From Massilia varians (lineage in GTDB: Bacteria > Pseudomonadota > Gammaproteobacteria > Burkholderiales > Burkholderiaceae_D): a DNA stretch of 64,000 nucleotides. Position numbers and translations under genes: made by a program. The stretch is from assembly GCF_027923905.1 (NCBI RefSeq), contig NZ_AP026966.1, forward strand, positions 1,861,001-1,925,000, given 5' to 3'. Every line of letters begins with the position of its first letter. Positions within the stretch are counted from its first letter, which is position 1. The notes beneath the pieces are model-generated. The model was not told where the DNA came from. It was given only the letters and a program-made list of their open reading frames with translations, and ran no database searches. Below are positions 12,436-22,004 of this stretch, piece after piece.

Positions 12436-13176
12436 ATGACCGAGCACAACGATCCGAGCACTGCTCCATCCTCCGCTCCATCCGCAGCCCATGCGTTATC
12501 GGTCGACGCACCCCTCTTCAGCCGCGCCGCCTGGGCGCGGATCCTGCCTTTCGGCGCCTACATCTTCTTTATCATCCTCGGCGACATGCTCGAGCGGACC
12601 GGCCTGTCGCGCGCCGAGCTGCGCTGGCTCTACCCGGTGCAGATCGGCGTCGTCGCCGTCCTGCTGGCGGTGTTCTGGCGCCGCTACCACGAGCTGCGCG
12701 CGCCGCTGCCGGGCGCGGCGCAGCTGCTGGTGTCGGTGCTGGTCGGCATCGTGGTTCTGGTTCTCTGGATTAACCTGGACGCCCCCTGGATGACGGCGGG
12801 CGCGAGCCCCGGCTACGACCCGCGCACCAACGGCGAGCTCGACTGGCTCCTGATCGTGATCCGCATCGCCGGCGCGGCCCTGGTGGTGCCCGTCATGGAA
12901 GAACTGTTCTGGCGCTCCTTCGTCATGCGCTGGGTCGATGCCGCCGACTTCGAAGCGCTGGAGCCGGCGCGGGTCGGCATCAAGGGTTTCCTGGTATCGG
13001 TCGTCCTGTTTGGTTTCGAGCACAACCTGTGGCTGGCCGGCATCGTGGCCGGCGTCGCCTACAGTCTCCTTTACATGCGTCACCGCAACCTGTGGTCCGC
13101 GGTGATCGCCCACGCTGTCACCAATGGCCTGCTGGGCGCCTGGGTGGTATCGACCGGCAGCTGGGCCTTCTGGTAA
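12436..13176 (+). CDS. CAAX-protease-related protein of PEP-CTERM/exosortase systems (CPBP family)
   Basis: A 246-residue multi-pass membrane protein of the CPBP (Abi/CAAX protease) family, with about seven hydrophobic segments. The putative metal-binding motifs are EELFWRSF (EExxxR type), FGFEHN and AHAVTNG near the C-terminus. A subfamily of these proteins (TIGR03008 type) is found with exosortase gene sets, and here it stands just before epsL. The family function in sorting is unknown; a role in processing exported proteins or lipid-linked intermediates is conjecture. It begins 36 bases after uup. Confidence 0.8.
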   Translation: MTEHNDPSTAPSSAPSAAHALSVDAPLFSRAAWARILPFGAYIFFIILGDMLERTGLSRAELRWLYPVQIGVVAVLLAVFWRRYHELRAPLPGAAQLLVSVLVGIVVLVLWINLDAPWMTAGASPGYDPRTNGELDWLLIVIRIAGAALVVPVMEELFWRSFVMRWVDAADFEALEPARVGIKGFLVSVVLFGFEHNLWLAGIVAGVAYSLLYMRHRNLWSAVIAHAVTNGLLGAWVVSTGSWAFW

Positions 13177-13232
13177 TCCGCACGCGAAGCCTCACCACCT
13201 CAAGCGCAATGACCTCAGAAGAGACAAACAAC

Positions 13233-14456
13233 ATGAAGCCTTTACGCCACCCATCCCTCCGTCCGATCGCCTTGTTCATCGGCGCCATGTTCATGCTTCC
13301 GGCCCACCAGGCCGCCGCCCAGCAGCAGCCGGAAGAAGGCTTGAAGCTGTACGGCGGCATCGGCTGGGGCTACGACGACAACCTGCTGCGCGTGCCCGAC
13401 AACCGCCCGGCCTTCGGCGGCAAGCGCAGCGACCGCTGGCGCCAGGCCGAGGCTGGCGTCGTGTACAACAAGCGCATCAGCCGCCAGCGGGTGGCGGTGG
13501 TGGCCAAGGCCTCCAAGGTCGATTTCGACTTCTTCAAGCAGCTCGACTACGACGGCCGCGACCTGCAGGCCACCTGGTTCTGGGAACTCGGCAACAAGTT
13601 CGAAGGGCAGGCCGGCACCCTGTACGACCGCACGCTGGCCTCGTACACCGACTTCTTCAGCGACGAGCGCAACGTGCGCGAGCGCCGCCGCAAGTGGTTC
13701 GACGCCGGCTGGAAGATGCACCCGAGCTGGAAGCTGCGCACCGGCTTCACCAATGAGCGCTACGAATACGAACTGGTGCGCCAGCGCTGGAACAACCGCA
13801 CCGAGAAGACCTCCGAGGTCGAGCTGCTGTACCGGCCCAAGAGCGGCAGTTCGGTCGGCCTGGTGGCGCGCCGCATCAAGGGCGAGTACCCGTTCCGGCG
13901 CCCGACGACGATCGGCGTGCTGAACGACGACTTCACCCAGGACGAACTGAAAGTGCGCGTCAACTGGTACGCCACCGGTTCGACCAGCGTGCAGGCGCTG
14001 GCCGGCTACGTGCGGCGCGAACAGCCTTCGTTCGGCGAGGGCAAGACCAGCGGCTTCAACGGCCGCGTGAACGCCTATTACCAGCCGCGCGGCAAGGTGA
14101 CCTACAACGCTTCGCTGTGGCGCGAATTCGCCCCGATCGAAAGCACCATCGTCAGCTACACCCTGAACCGCGGCGCCAGCATCGGCGCCACCTGGCAGGC
14201 CACCGGCAAGATCAAGGTCGACGCCAACGCCGCCTACGAGCAGCGCGCCTACAACCCGCGCTCGGTCGCGGCAAGCGGGCTGTCCGACCTGGACGACTCC
14301 CTGAAGACGGCCAGCCTGCGCGCCACCTGGCAGGTCAAGCGCAAGATCGCGCTCTCGGCCGGCTGGCAATACCAGTCGCGCAGCGGTTCGCAGACGCTGA
14401 ACCTGGGCAAATTCGACGCCAACACCGTGATGGTGAACGCGAACGTGCTGTTCTGA
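13233..14456 (+). CDS. epsL: Outer-membrane beta-barrel exopolysaccharide protein EpsL
   Basis: A 407-residue exported protein of the EpsL family linked to XrtB clusters. The signal peptide (about 1-25) ends in HQAAA. The rest alternates polar and hydrophobic residues with many aromatic ends, as in a beta-barrel, and ends in VMVNANVLF with the terminal Phe expected of outer-membrane proteins. The ATG at 13233 is chosen over one eight codons upstream because it follows a GAAGAGAC ribosome site at 8 bases and begins a normal signal peptide. It probably forms the outer-membrane route for the polysaccharide or an anchor for its export complex. The gene for the priming transferase follows 19 bases later. 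Confidence 0.85.
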   Translation: MKPLRHPSLRPIALFIGAMFMLPAHQAAAQQQPEEGLKLYGGIGWGYDDNLLRVPDNRPAFGGKRSDRWRQAEAGVVYNKRISRQRVAVVAKASKVDFDFFKQLDYDGRDLQATWFWELGNKFEGQAGTLYDRTLASYTDFFSDERNVRERRRKWFDAGWKMHPSWKLRTGFTNERYEYELVRQRWNNRTEKTSEVELLYRPKSGSSVGLVARRIKGEYPFRRPTTIGVLNDDFTQDELKVRVNWYATGSTSVQALAGYVRREQPSFGEGKTSGFNGRVNAYYQPRGKVTYNASLWREFAPIESTIVSYTLNRGASIGATWQATGKIKVDANAAYEQRAYNPRSVAASGLSDLDDSLKTASLRATWQVKRKIALSAGWQYQSRSGSQTLNLGKFDANTVMVNANVLF

Positions 14457-14475
14457 AGTACCCATGAAGTGACTT

Positions 14476-15858
14476 ATGACGGTCAACGACATTCCGATCA
14501 TCTCGTTTTTCCAGCGCGTGCTCGATCCCCTGATCATCATGGGGACCCTATACCTGGCCACGCTGTATTACCAGGAGCCGTTTTCCGGGTATTCGCTGGT
14601 GCTGATGATCCTGGCGTTCTTCATCTCGTCGTCGGTCTACCAGCACGTCGATCCCTACCGCACTTGGCGCAGCGGCCGCATGCTGGCCTATGCGCGCGAC
14701 ACGGTGTTCGGCTGGTGCCTGACCATCGCGGTGCTGTATTTCCTGGGGTCGGCCAGCGGCCTGAAGTACTTCTACGACGAGCGCGTGCTGCTGGCCTGGT
14801 TCATTGCCACGCCGGTGACGATCCTGGCCAGCCACCTGGCGGTGCGCAAGGCCACCGGCAGCCGCGACCGCAAGCGCGAAGTACGCTCGATCGTGGTGGT
14901 CGGGATCAACGACGTCGGCATCAAGTTCGCCAAGGTGTGCGGGCGCCACCCGAACCTGTTCATGGAAGTCTGCGGCTTCTTCGAGGATCGCAACGACGAG
15001 CGCCGTCCGAGCGAAATCGGGCATCCGGTGCTGGGCGGCATGGCCGACGTCTGCGCCTACGTGCGCCAGCACAACATCAAGATGATCTTCATTAGCCAGC
15101 CGATCTCGGCCCAGCCGCGCATCCGCAAGCTGATCGACGAACTGAAAGACACCACCGCCTCGGTCTATTTCCTGCCGGATGTCTACGTGTTCGACCTGAT
15201 GCAGGCCAGGTTCGACACCGTCGGCGGCATGCCCGTGATCGCGATCAGCGAGACCCCTTTCATGGGCTGGAACAGCGTGATCAAGCGCGGCAGCGACATC
15301 GTGATCGGCAGCATCATCCTGGTGCTGCTGGCGCCGCTGATGCTGGTCATCGCGATCGCCGTGAAGCTCACCTCGACAGGACCGGTGATCTTCCGCCAGC
15401 GCCGCTATGGCCTGTATGGCGAAGAAATCTACGTCTACAAATTCCGCTCGATGACCGTGACCGAGGATGGCCCGAACGTGGTGCAGGCGCAAAAGAACGA
15501 CCAGCGCGTGACCCCGATCGGCGGCTTCCTGCGGCGAACCTCGCTGGACGAACTGCCGCAGTTCATCAACGTGCTGCAGGGACGCATGAGCCTGGTCGGG
15601 CCGCGCCCCCACGCGGTGGCCCACAACGAGCAGTATCGCAAGCTGATCAAGGGCTACATGCTGCGCCACAAGGTGCGCCCCGGGATCACCGGCTGGGCCC
15701 AAGTGAACGGCCTGCGTGGCGAGACCGCAACGCTCGACAAGATGGAAGCGCGCATCCAGTACGACCTCGATTACCTGCGCAACTGGTCGCTGTGGCTCGA
15801 CCTGTGGATCATCATCAAGACGGTGAAAGTGGTGCTGACGCGCGAGAACGCTCACTGA
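14476..15858 (+). CDS. Undecaprenyl-phosphate glucose phosphotransferase (priming enzyme)
   Basis: A 460-residue polyprenyl-phosphate hexose-1-phosphate transferase of the WcaJ/WbaP type, which starts the repeat unit on undecaprenyl phosphate. Four or five N-terminal membrane segments (about 15-120) are followed by a CoA-binding-like domain (about 140-260), a further membrane hairpin (about 275-300) and the catalytic domain. That domain shows FRQRRYGLYGEEIYVYKFRS, RRTSLDELPQ and SLVGPRPH, the family hallmarks. In comparable eps clusters this protein is called EpsB. It directly follows epsL and is followed by a 275-base gap that likely holds a new promoter. Confidence 0.9.
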   Translation: MTVNDIPIISFFQRVLDPLIIMGTLYLATLYYQEPFSGYSLVLMILAFFISSSVYQHVDPYRTWRSGRMLAYARDTVFGWCLTIAVLYFLGSASGLKYFYDERVLLAWFIATPVTILASHLAVRKATGSRDRKREVRSIVVVGINDVGIKFAKVCGRHPNLFMEVCGFFEDRNDERRPSEIGHPVLGGMADVCAYVRQHNIKMIFISQPISAQPRIRKLIDELKDTTASVYFLPDVYVFDLMQARFDTVGGMPVIAISETPFMGWNSVIKRGSDIVIGSIILVLLAPLMLVIAIAVKLTSTGPVIFRQRRYGLYGEEIYVYKFRSMTVTEDGPNVVQAQKNDQRVTPIGGFLRRTSLDELPQFINVLQGRMSLVGPRPHAVAHNEQYRKLIKGYMLRHKVRPGITGWAQVNGLRGETATLDKMEARIQYDLDYLRNWSLWLDLWIIIKTVKVVLTRENAH

Positions 15859-16045
15859 GCACGGATTGAACCCGGCGTTGCGGCGGGCATCGAATAGCAG
15901 GATGATGGACGGATCGGCGTCAGCACTAAATGATATTAATTGCGCTCAATATGCGCTTATTTACCGGTGAAAACACTTTAAATTCAGATTGGCAAGTATT
16001 CGCTTAAGGTCAACTTAAAATTGACGCGCACGATTGGACGCTTGC

Positions 16046-16073
16046 TTGCATGACCACACGAGCTGCGTAGAAT
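16046..16073 (+). promoter_or_regulatory. Possible promoter for gmd-fcl
   Basis: TTGCAT (16046-16051) and TAGAAT (16068-16073) are 16 bases apart, 61 bases before the gmd start. They lie at the end of a 275-base AT-richer gap. The same gap holds an imperfect palindrome with arms GTCAA/TTGAC (16009-16025) and a TGCGCT direct repeat near 15940, either of which might be a regulator site. Confidence 0.4.
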
Positions 16074-16133
16074 CGTTGATGAGTTTGCAACTGTCGGGGC
16101 CGGTGTTTGCCTGGTTCCGTGAGGGAAAACAAT

Positions 16134-17249
16134 ATGAAGAAAGCACTGATTACCGGCGTCACCGGCCAGGATGGTTCCTACCTGGCGGAGCTGCTGCTCG
16201 AAAAAGGCTACGAGGTCCACGGCATCAAGCGCCGCGCCTCTCTGTTCAACACCGGGCGCATCGACCACATCTACCAGGATCCGCACGCCGACAATCCGCG
16301 TTTTTTTCTCCACTATGGCGACCTCACCGATACCTCCAACCTGACCCGCATCCTGCAGCAGGTGCAGCCGGACGAGGTCTACAACCTGGGCGCGATGAGC
16401 CACGTGGCCGTCTCCTTCGAGTCGCCCGAGTACACCGCCGACGTCGACGGCATCGGCACCCTGCGCCTGCTGGAAGCGATCCGCTTCCTGGGGCTGGAAA
16501 AGAAGACCCGTTTCTACCAGGCCTCGACCTCCGAGCTGTATGGCCTGGTCCAGGAGATCCCGCAGCGCGAGAGCACGCCTTTCTATCCGCGCAGCCCGTA
16601 CGCGGTGGCCAAGCTGTACGCCTACTGGATCACGGTGAACTACCGCGAGGCCTACGGCATGTACGCCTGCAACGGCATCCTGTTCAACCACGAATCGCCG
16701 CGCCGCGGCGAGACCTTCGTCACCCGCAAGATCACCCGCGCCCTGGCCAACATCGCCCAGGGCCTCGAGCCCCAGCTCTTCCTCGGTAACCTCGATGCGC
16801 TGCGCGACTGGGGCCATGCCCGCGACTACGTCCACATGCAGTGGCTGATGCTGCAGCAGGACAAGCCCGAAGACTTCGTGATCGCCACCGGGCGCCAGTA
16901 TGCGGTGCGCGATTTCGTCGAGATCGCCGCACGCGAGCTCGGCATCGAGATCGCCTGGCAAGGGCAGGGCGTCGAGGAGCGCGGCCTGGTGGCGTCCGTC
17001 CGCGGCGAGAAGGCGCCGGGCGTGGTGGTGGGCCAGCCGATCGTGGCGGTGGACCCGCAATATTTCCGTCCGACCGAGGTCGAGACCCTGCTGGGCGACC
17101 CGAGCCGTGCGCGCGAGTGCCTCGGCTGGATACCTTCGACCAGTTTCGAAGCGATGGTGCAGGAGATGGTGGCGCACGACCTGGACACGGCGCGCCGCCA
17201 CAAGCTGCTCGCATCGCATGGCTACAACGTTGCACTTTCACTGGAGTAA
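16134..17249 (+). CDS. gmd: GDP-mannose 4,6-dehydratase
   Basis: A 371-residue short-chain dehydrogenase that converts GDP-D-mannose to GDP-4-keto-6-deoxymannose, the first step to GDP-L-fucose. The N-terminal NADP site is [12 protein letters not shown] and the substrate loop is [14 protein letters not shown]. The catalytic Tyr and Lys are in [12 protein letters not shown], with the preceding STSELYG serine/threonine site. The ATG at 16134 has GAGGGAAA upstream at suitable distance; an upstream non-ATG start adds only nine unlike residues. It is 2 bases from fcl and uses GDP-mannose from the ManC homologue at 41946. Confidence 0.96.
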   Translation: MKKALITGVTGQDGSYLAELLLEKGYEVHGIKRRASLFNTGRIDHIYQDPHADNPRFFLHYGDLTDTSNLTRILQQVQPDEVYNLGAMSHVAVSFESPEYTADVDGIGTLRLLEAIRFLGLEKKTRFYQASTSELYGLVQEIPQRESTPFYPRSPYAVAKLYAYWITVNYREAYGMYACNGILFNHESPRRGETFVTRKITRALANIAQGLEPQLFLGNLDALRDWGHARDYVHMQWLMLQQDKPEDFVIATGRQYAVRDFVEIAARELGIEIAWQGQGVEERGLVASVRGEKAPGVVVGQPIVAVDPQYFRPTEVETLLGDPSRARECLGWIPSTSFEAMVQEMVAHDLDTARRHKLLASHGYNVALSLE

Positions 17250-17251
17250 GC

Positions 17252-18289
17252 GTGTCGAATAATCAGCCTCGTATCTATGTCGCCGGCCATCGTGGCCTGG
17301 TCGGCTCCGCCATCGTGCGCGTCCTGCGCGCTCAAGGACACACCGACATCGTCACCCGTACCCATGCCGAACTGGAACTCACCGACCAGGCACAGGTACG
17401 CGAATTCTTCCGTACCGAACAGATCGACCAGGTCTACCTGGCCGCGGCCAAGGTGGGCGGCATCCACGCCAACAATACCTATCCGGCCGAATTTATCTAC
17501 GACAACATGATGGTGCAGGCCAATGTCGTGCATGAAGCATGGCGCGCCGGCGTCCAGAAGCTGCTGTTCCTCGGGTCCTCCTGCATCTATCCACGCCTGG
17601 CGGCCCAGCCGATCCGCGAGGAATACCTGATGAACGGCATCCTCGAGCCGACCAACGAACCCTATGCCATGGCCAAGATTGCCGGCATCAAGCTGTGCGA
17701 GAGCTACAACCGCCAGTACGGCACCGACTACCGCAGCGTGATGCCGACCAATCTGTACGGCCCGGGCGACAACTATCACCCGGAAAACAGCCACGTGATC
17801 CCGGCCCTGCTGCGCCGCTTCCACGAAGCGCGCGAAAACAATGCGCCGGAAGTGGTGATCTGGGGCAGCGGCAAGCCGATGCGCGAGTTCCTGTACGTGG
17901 ACGACATGGCCTCCGCCAGCGTCTACGTGATGAATCTGCCGATTGACGTGTATGCGGCCAACACCGACCCGATGCATTCGCACATCAACGTCGGCACCGG
18001 CCAGGACGTCACCATCGCCGAGCTGGCCCGGCTGGTGGGCGAGACCGTGGGCTACCGCGGCCGCATCGTGTTCGATGCCGGCAAGCCGGACGGTACGCCG
18101 CGCAAGCTGCTCGACGTATCCAAGCTGGCCGCGCTCGGCTGGCGCGCCAGCACGCCGCTGCAGGAAGGCCTGCGCCGTGCCTACGACGCCTTCGTCGCCG
18201 AGCAGGAAGCGGAAGAGGCCGGTCCGCAGGACGTGCCGGCCCAACTGCTGGGACGCCCGGGAGCCGGTGCGGCACGGGCTGTGGCATGA
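17252..18289 (+). CDS. fcl: GDP-L-fucose synthase
   Basis: A 345-residue epimerase/reductase that makes GDP-L-fucose from the Gmd product. The start is GTG at 17252, with GGAG eight bases earlier and the NADP-binding strand [15 protein letters not shown] immediately after. The catalytic Tyr-xxx-Lys is in [11 protein letters not shown] and the substrate region includes [19 protein letters not shown], all typical of the family. The last 25 residues are Ala/Gly/Pro-rich and extend beyond the usual end near 320. The adjacency to gmd predicts fucose, or a derivative, in the exopolysaccharide. Confidence 0.95.
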   Translation: MSNNQPRIYVAGHRGLVGSAIVRVLRAQGHTDIVTRTHAELELTDQAQVREFFRTEQIDQVYLAAAKVGGIHANNTYPAEFIYDNMMVQANVVHEAWRAGVQKLLFLGSSCIYPRLAAQPIREEYLMNGILEPTNEPYAMAKIAGIKLCESYNRQYGTDYRSVMPTNLYGPGDNYHPENSHVIPALLRRFHEARENNAPEVVIWGSGKPMREFLYVDDMASASVYVMNLPIDVYAANTDPMHSHINVGTGQDVTIAELARLVGETVGYRGRIVFDAGKPDGTPRKLLDVSKLAALGWRASTPLQEGLRRAYDAFVAEQEAEEAGPQDVPAQLLGRPGAGAARAVA

Positions 18290-18458
18290 AGCGCGCAACA
18301 TGTCGCGGTAGCAGTTTGTTAATTGACGAACAGAGGGCGAATCGTGCGGAACCCAGAATGGATGAGTCCTGAACCTGCTCCGTGATCCGGGGCAGTTTAC
18401 GAATAACAAAAGGAACACGCGGCGGGCTCGCCCGCTAACCAACGTCGAGGAAACTATC

Positions 18459-19523
18459 TTGAAAACCTTCCATTTGGCAGCCAAACCCACTTCCTTCCCA
18501 AGCCCCAGGCGCCTGCTGTCCGCGGCGGCGCTGGTGTTGTGCGCGACGACCCTGGCCGCTTGCAGCAAGGATGAAGCACCCAAGGAGTCGAAGCCCGGCC
18601 AGGCCCTGGCCAGCGTCAACGGCGAAGAGATCACTGTCCTGCAGCTCAACGAGGAGCTGCAGCGCCTGGGCGTCGGCGCCCAGCAGCAGCAGACGGCCGG
18701 CAAGCAGGTCTTGCAGGCCCTGATCGACCGTGAACTGCTGGAGGGCGAGGCTGCCAAGGAAAAGCTCGACCGTGATCCGAAGGTGATGCAGGCCATCGAA
18801 CGGGCGCGCTCGCTGATCATCGCCCAGGCCTACATGCAAAAGCGCATCGGCGAGCCGCAGCGTCCCTCGCAGGCCGAAGTGGAAGACTATTTCAACAAGA
18901 ACCCGCAGTTCTTCAGCAACCGCAAGCAGTTCGCCATGAACGAGCTGATCCTCGCGGCCAGCGACCTGACCCCGGAAGTGCGCGCCGCCGCCGACAGCGC
19001 CAAGTCGCTGGAAGAAGTGGCCGTGTTCCTCGACGCGCGCAACATCAAGTACGGCCGCGCCCAGGTCACGCGCAGCACCGCCGACCTGAACGCGCAGCTG
19101 TCGGCCAAGCTGCTGTCGATGCAGAAGGGCCAGTTGTTCGCGGTGAAGGAAGGCGACCGCGCCATGCTGATCTCGATCGCCGAAGTGCGCGACGCGCCGG
19201 TCACGCTGGCCATCGCCGCGCCGCAGATCACCCAATACCTGATGAACAAGAAGAACAAGGAACTGGCCGCCGCCGAGATCCAGCGCCTGCGCGGCACCGC
19301 CAAGATCGCGTACCTGAACAAGGAATACGAGCCCAACCCGAACGCTCCGGCGGGCGGCGCCCCGGCGGCGCTGGCGGCGGGTACGCCAGCCGGCGCGGTG
19401 GAGCCAGGCGCGACCGCCGTGGCAACGGCGCCGGCCGGCCAGTCCTCGATCGCGCCGCCAGCCGACACCGGCCCTGCGACCGACAAGTCGGCGCTCGAAC
19501 GCGGCGTGGCCGGCCTGAAGTAA
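18459..19523 (+). CDS. epsD: EpsD family peptidyl-prolyl cis-trans isomerase lipoprotein
   Basis: A 354-residue exported protein. The start is TTG at 18459 with GAGGAAA upstream. A signal sequence ends in a lipobox-like TTLAAC, so it is probably a lipoprotein. A SurA-N-like helical region (about 50-130) and a PpiC-like parvulin region (about 130-250) follow. The C-terminal 60 residues are Ala/Pro/Gly-rich. This is the EpsD family of exosortase-associated eps clusters. It may help fold the outer-membrane or periplasmic parts EpsL and EpsE. The 169-base leader upstream holds a short GCGGGC/GCCCGC hairpin (about 18423-18436). Confidence 0.85.
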   Translation: MKTFHLAAKPTSFPSPRRLLSAAALVLCATTLAACSKDEAPKESKPGQALASVNGEEITVLQLNEELQRLGVGAQQQQTAGKQVLQALIDRELLEGEAAKEKLDRDPKVMQAIERARSLIIAQAYMQKRIGEPQRPSQAEVEDYFNKNPQFFSNRKQFAMNELILAASDLTPEVRAAADSAKSLEEVAVFLDARNIKYGRAQVTRSTADLNAQLSAKLLSMQKGQLFAVKEGDRAMLISIAEVRDAPVTLAIAAPQITQYLMNKKNKELAAAEIQRLRGTAKIAYLNKEYEPNPNAPAGGAPAALAAGTPAGAVEPGATAVATAPAGQSSIAPPADTGPATDKSALERGVAGLK

Positions 19524-19570
19524 TCCGCATCATCGACTCATCGACCCAAAAACAAATAGAAGGAGCAATC

Positions 19571-20359
19571 ATGAAACGATTCGTCAAGTGGATGATGGCC
19601 ACCGCGCTCGTGCTGAGCATGGGTGTCGCCGCTGCCGCCGAGGTGCTGCTGGGACCGGGCGACGTGGTCAAGCTGTCGGTCTACGGCAGCCCCGACCTCT
19701 CGCTCGAGACCCGCGTCAGCGAAAGCGGCAACATCACCTTCCCGCTGCTGGGGCAGGTCGCGGTGGGCGGCCTGTCGGTCGCCGCGGCCGAGAAGAAGAT
19801 CGGCGACATGCTCGAGAAGGGCGGCTACCTCAAGAAGGCCCAGGTCAACATGCTGGTGACCACCCTGGCCAGCCAGCAGGTGTCGGTGCTGGGCTATGTG
19901 AACCGTCCGGGCCGCTACGCGGTGGAGGGGCGCCGCAAGGTGCTCGACCTGCTGGCCATGGCCGGCGGCATCCACGGCGACGGCGGCGACATCATCAACC
20001 TGGTGCGCACCCGCGACGGCAACACCACGCGCGAGACCATCGACGTGGTCGACATGGTCCGCAAGGGCGAGCTGAACAAGGATTACGAAGTGGCCGGCGG
20101 CGACATCATCTATGTCGAGCGCGCCCCGCGCGCCTACGTCACCGGCGAAGTCCAGCGTCCGGGACCGTTCCGCCTCGAGCGCGGCATGACCGTGCAGCAG
20201 GCCGTTTCGGCCGGCGGTGGCCTGAGCATGCGTGGCAGCAATAACGGCATGAAAGTTACCCGCAAGGATGGCAATGGCAACCCGGTGACGATTGATGTCA
20301 AGGCAAGCGATCCCGTACAAGTGGACGATGTCATCGTCGTCCGCGAGTCCTGGTTCTGA
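19571..20359 (+). CDS. epsE: Polysaccharide export protein EpsE (Wza family)
   Basis: A 262-residue periplasmic/outer-membrane polysaccharide export protein. A signal peptide (about 1-23) ends in AAAA. The polysaccharide-export domain starts LLGPGDVVKLSVYGSPDLS (about 28-110), and two SLBB beta-grasp segments follow (about 115-165 and 195-255), as in Wza. There is no lipobox cysteine, unlike E. coli Wza, which fits EpsE of XrtB clusters. It would form the periplasmic channel working with EpsF, EpsG and EpsL. A GGAGC ribosome site lies 6 bases before the ATG. Confidence 0.9.
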   Translation: MKRFVKWMMATALVLSMGVAAAAEVLLGPGDVVKLSVYGSPDLSLETRVSESGNITFPLLGQVAVGGLSVAAAEKKIGDMLEKGGYLKKAQVNMLVTTLASQQVSVLGYVNRPGRYAVEGRRKVLDLLAMAGGIHGDGGDIINLVRTRDGNTTRETIDVVDMVRKGELNKDYEVAGGDIIYVERAPRAYVTGEVQRPGPFRLERGMTVQQAVSAGGGLSMRGSNNGMKVTRKDGNGNPVTIDVKASDPVQVDDVIVVRESWF

Positions 20360-20369
20360 CGTTGGTTTA

Positions 20370-20480
20370 CGTAGCGTGGGCGGCTCAGCCGCCCACGCGG
20401 TCAAATCACGGTACTGCAGCCTGCGCGGCTATTCATTATCCGACTATCACCGCGTGGGCGGGGAACCCGCCCACCCTACG
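20370..20480. repeat. REPIN-like pair of inverted REP elements
   Basis: Two 32-base GC-rich hairpin elements, 20370-20401 (+) and 20449-20480 (inverted), flank a 47-base spacer. Aligned in the same orientation they match at 27 of 32 positions, share the ends CGTAG and GCCCACGCGGT, and show a compensatory C-G to G-C swap at the top of the stem. Each alone folds into a stem of 9-11 bp with a 3-base loop. This is the form of a REP doublet mobilised by RAYT transposases; no RAYT gene is in the window. It lies between epsE and epsF and may act as an mRNA hairpin. Confidence 0.75.
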
Positions 20481-20549
20481 AAACGCTGTTTAAAGCTTCA
20501 CCCGTTTTGTCCACCCCGCTGTCAAGGCATCTGATGCAAAGGTAAGGCC

Positions 20550-21956
20550 ATGAACGTTCATCAATTCCTGCTGATCCTGCTTGCCAGGAAGAAGATCATC
20601 CTGGGGACCCTGCTGGTCACCGTCCTGCTCGCGCTGGGCTGGAGCCTGATCCAGCAGAAGACCTACAAGGCAACCGCATCCGTGCTGTTGAACTACAAGG
20701 GCGTGGACCCGGTCAGCGGACTTACCATGCCCGGCAACCTGATGCCGGGCTATATGGCCACCCAGATGGACATCATCACCAGCAAGAACGTGGCGCTGCG
20801 GGTAGTCGATTCGCTGCGCCTGGCTTCCAGCCCGGCCGTGCAGGCCCAGTGGCGCGAAGCCAGCGAAGGCAAGGGCACGGTGCGCGACTGGCTGGCCGAC
20901 CTGCTGCTGAAGAAGCTCGAGATCATGCCTTCGCGCGAATCGAGCGTGGTCGAGATCAGCTTCAAGGGTGCCGACCCGGCCTTCGCCGCCGCCGTCGCGA
21001 ATGCCTTCGCCGACGAATACCAGAAGATCAGCGTCCAGCTCAAGACCGAGCCGGCCAAGAAGGCCTCGTCCTATTTCAACGAACAGACCAAGCAGCTGCG
21101 CGACAACCTGGAAGCCGCACAGGCGCGCCTGTCGAAATACCAGCAGGAGAAGGGCATCGTCAGCCTCGACAACAACCGGGTGGACGTCGAGCTGTCGCGC
21201 CTGAGCGACCTGTCGGCCCAGCTGGTCGCGGCCCAGACCCAGGCCATGGAAGCCAGCTCGCGCGAACGCATGGCCACTGGGGTCGGCTCGCCCGACGTCG
21301 CCAACAACGCCCTGGTGCAGAGCCTGCGCGTGAGCCTGGCGAGCGGCGAGGCCAAGCTGGCCGAAGCGGCCTCGCGCTACGGCCGCAACCACCCGGCCTA
21401 CCAGTCGGCCCAGGCCGAGGTGAGCAAGATGCGCGCCGAACTGAATGCCGCGCTGGGCAGCGTGTCGAAGAGCGTGGGCGCCAATGCCCAGGTCTACCGC
21501 CAGCGCGAGGCCGAGCTGCGCGCCGAACTGGCCGCCCAGAAGACCCGCGTGCTCGAGCTGAACCGCACCCGCGACGAACTCGGCGTGCTGCTGAAAGACC
21601 TCGACAGCGCCCAGCGCGCGTTCGACGCCGCCAGCAACCGCTTCTCGCAGACCCGTATCGAGGCCCAGGCCGAGCAGTCCGACATCTCGATCCTGAACCC
21701 GGCGGTGCCGCCGACCGCGCCCTCGGGCCCGCGCGTGCTGCTCAACACCCTGGTGTCGATCCTGCTGGGCACCATCCTCGGCGTCGGCCTGGCCCTGCTG
21801 CTGGAGCTGATCAACCGTCCGGTCCGCTCGACCGGCGACGTCAAGGACATGCTGGGCATCCCGGTGCTCGGCACCATCGAATGGCGCATGAAGCGTCCGC
21901 GCAGCGGCGGCATCCGCGCGCTGATGACCCCGCGCCGCCTGCTGCGCCTGAACTGA
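20550..21956 (+). CDS. epsF: Chain-length determinant protein EpsF (Wzz family)
   Basis: A 468-residue polysaccharide co-polymerase of the inner membrane. One membrane helix lies near 15-35 and another near 400-425, after the proline-rich motif AVPPTAPSGPR. Between them is a long periplasmic domain with coiled-coil helices (about 170-380) and GNVR-like features. It sets chain length and links the polymerase to the export channel. It lacks a fused kinase domain; EpsG 48 bases downstream supplies the partner. The gene is separated from epsE by the REPIN-like repeat. Confidence 0.92.
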   Translation: MNVHQFLLILLARKKIILGTLLVTVLLALGWSLIQQKTYKATASVLLNYKGVDPVSGLTMPGNLMPGYMATQMDIITSKNVALRVVDSLRLASSPAVQAQWREASEGKGTVRDWLADLLLKKLEIMPSRESSVVEISFKGADPAFAAAVANAFADEYQKISVQLKTEPAKKASSYFNEQTKQLRDNLEAAQARLSKYQQEKGIVSLDNNRVDVELSRLSDLSAQLVAAQTQAMEASSRERMATGVGSPDVANNALVQSLRVSLASGEAKLAEAASRYGRNHPAYQSAQAEVSKMRAELNAALGSVSKSVGANAQVYRQREAELRAELAAQKTRVLELNRTRDELGVLLKDLDSAQRAFDAASNRFSQTRIEAQAEQSDISILNPAVPPTAPSGPRVLLNTLVSILLGTILGVGLALLLELINRPVRSTGDVKDMLGIPVLGTIEWRMKRPRSGGIRALMTPRRLLRLN

Positions 21957-22004
21957 GGCGCACGGCGCGCGCGCATCCGAACCAGACAAGAATAGGACAC
22001 GACC

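Noticed and set aside
15989..16005. A GG...GC pattern resembling a sigma-54 promoter upstream of gmd
   Set aside because: The spacing between GG and GC is nine bases instead of ten, and flanking consensus bases are missing.
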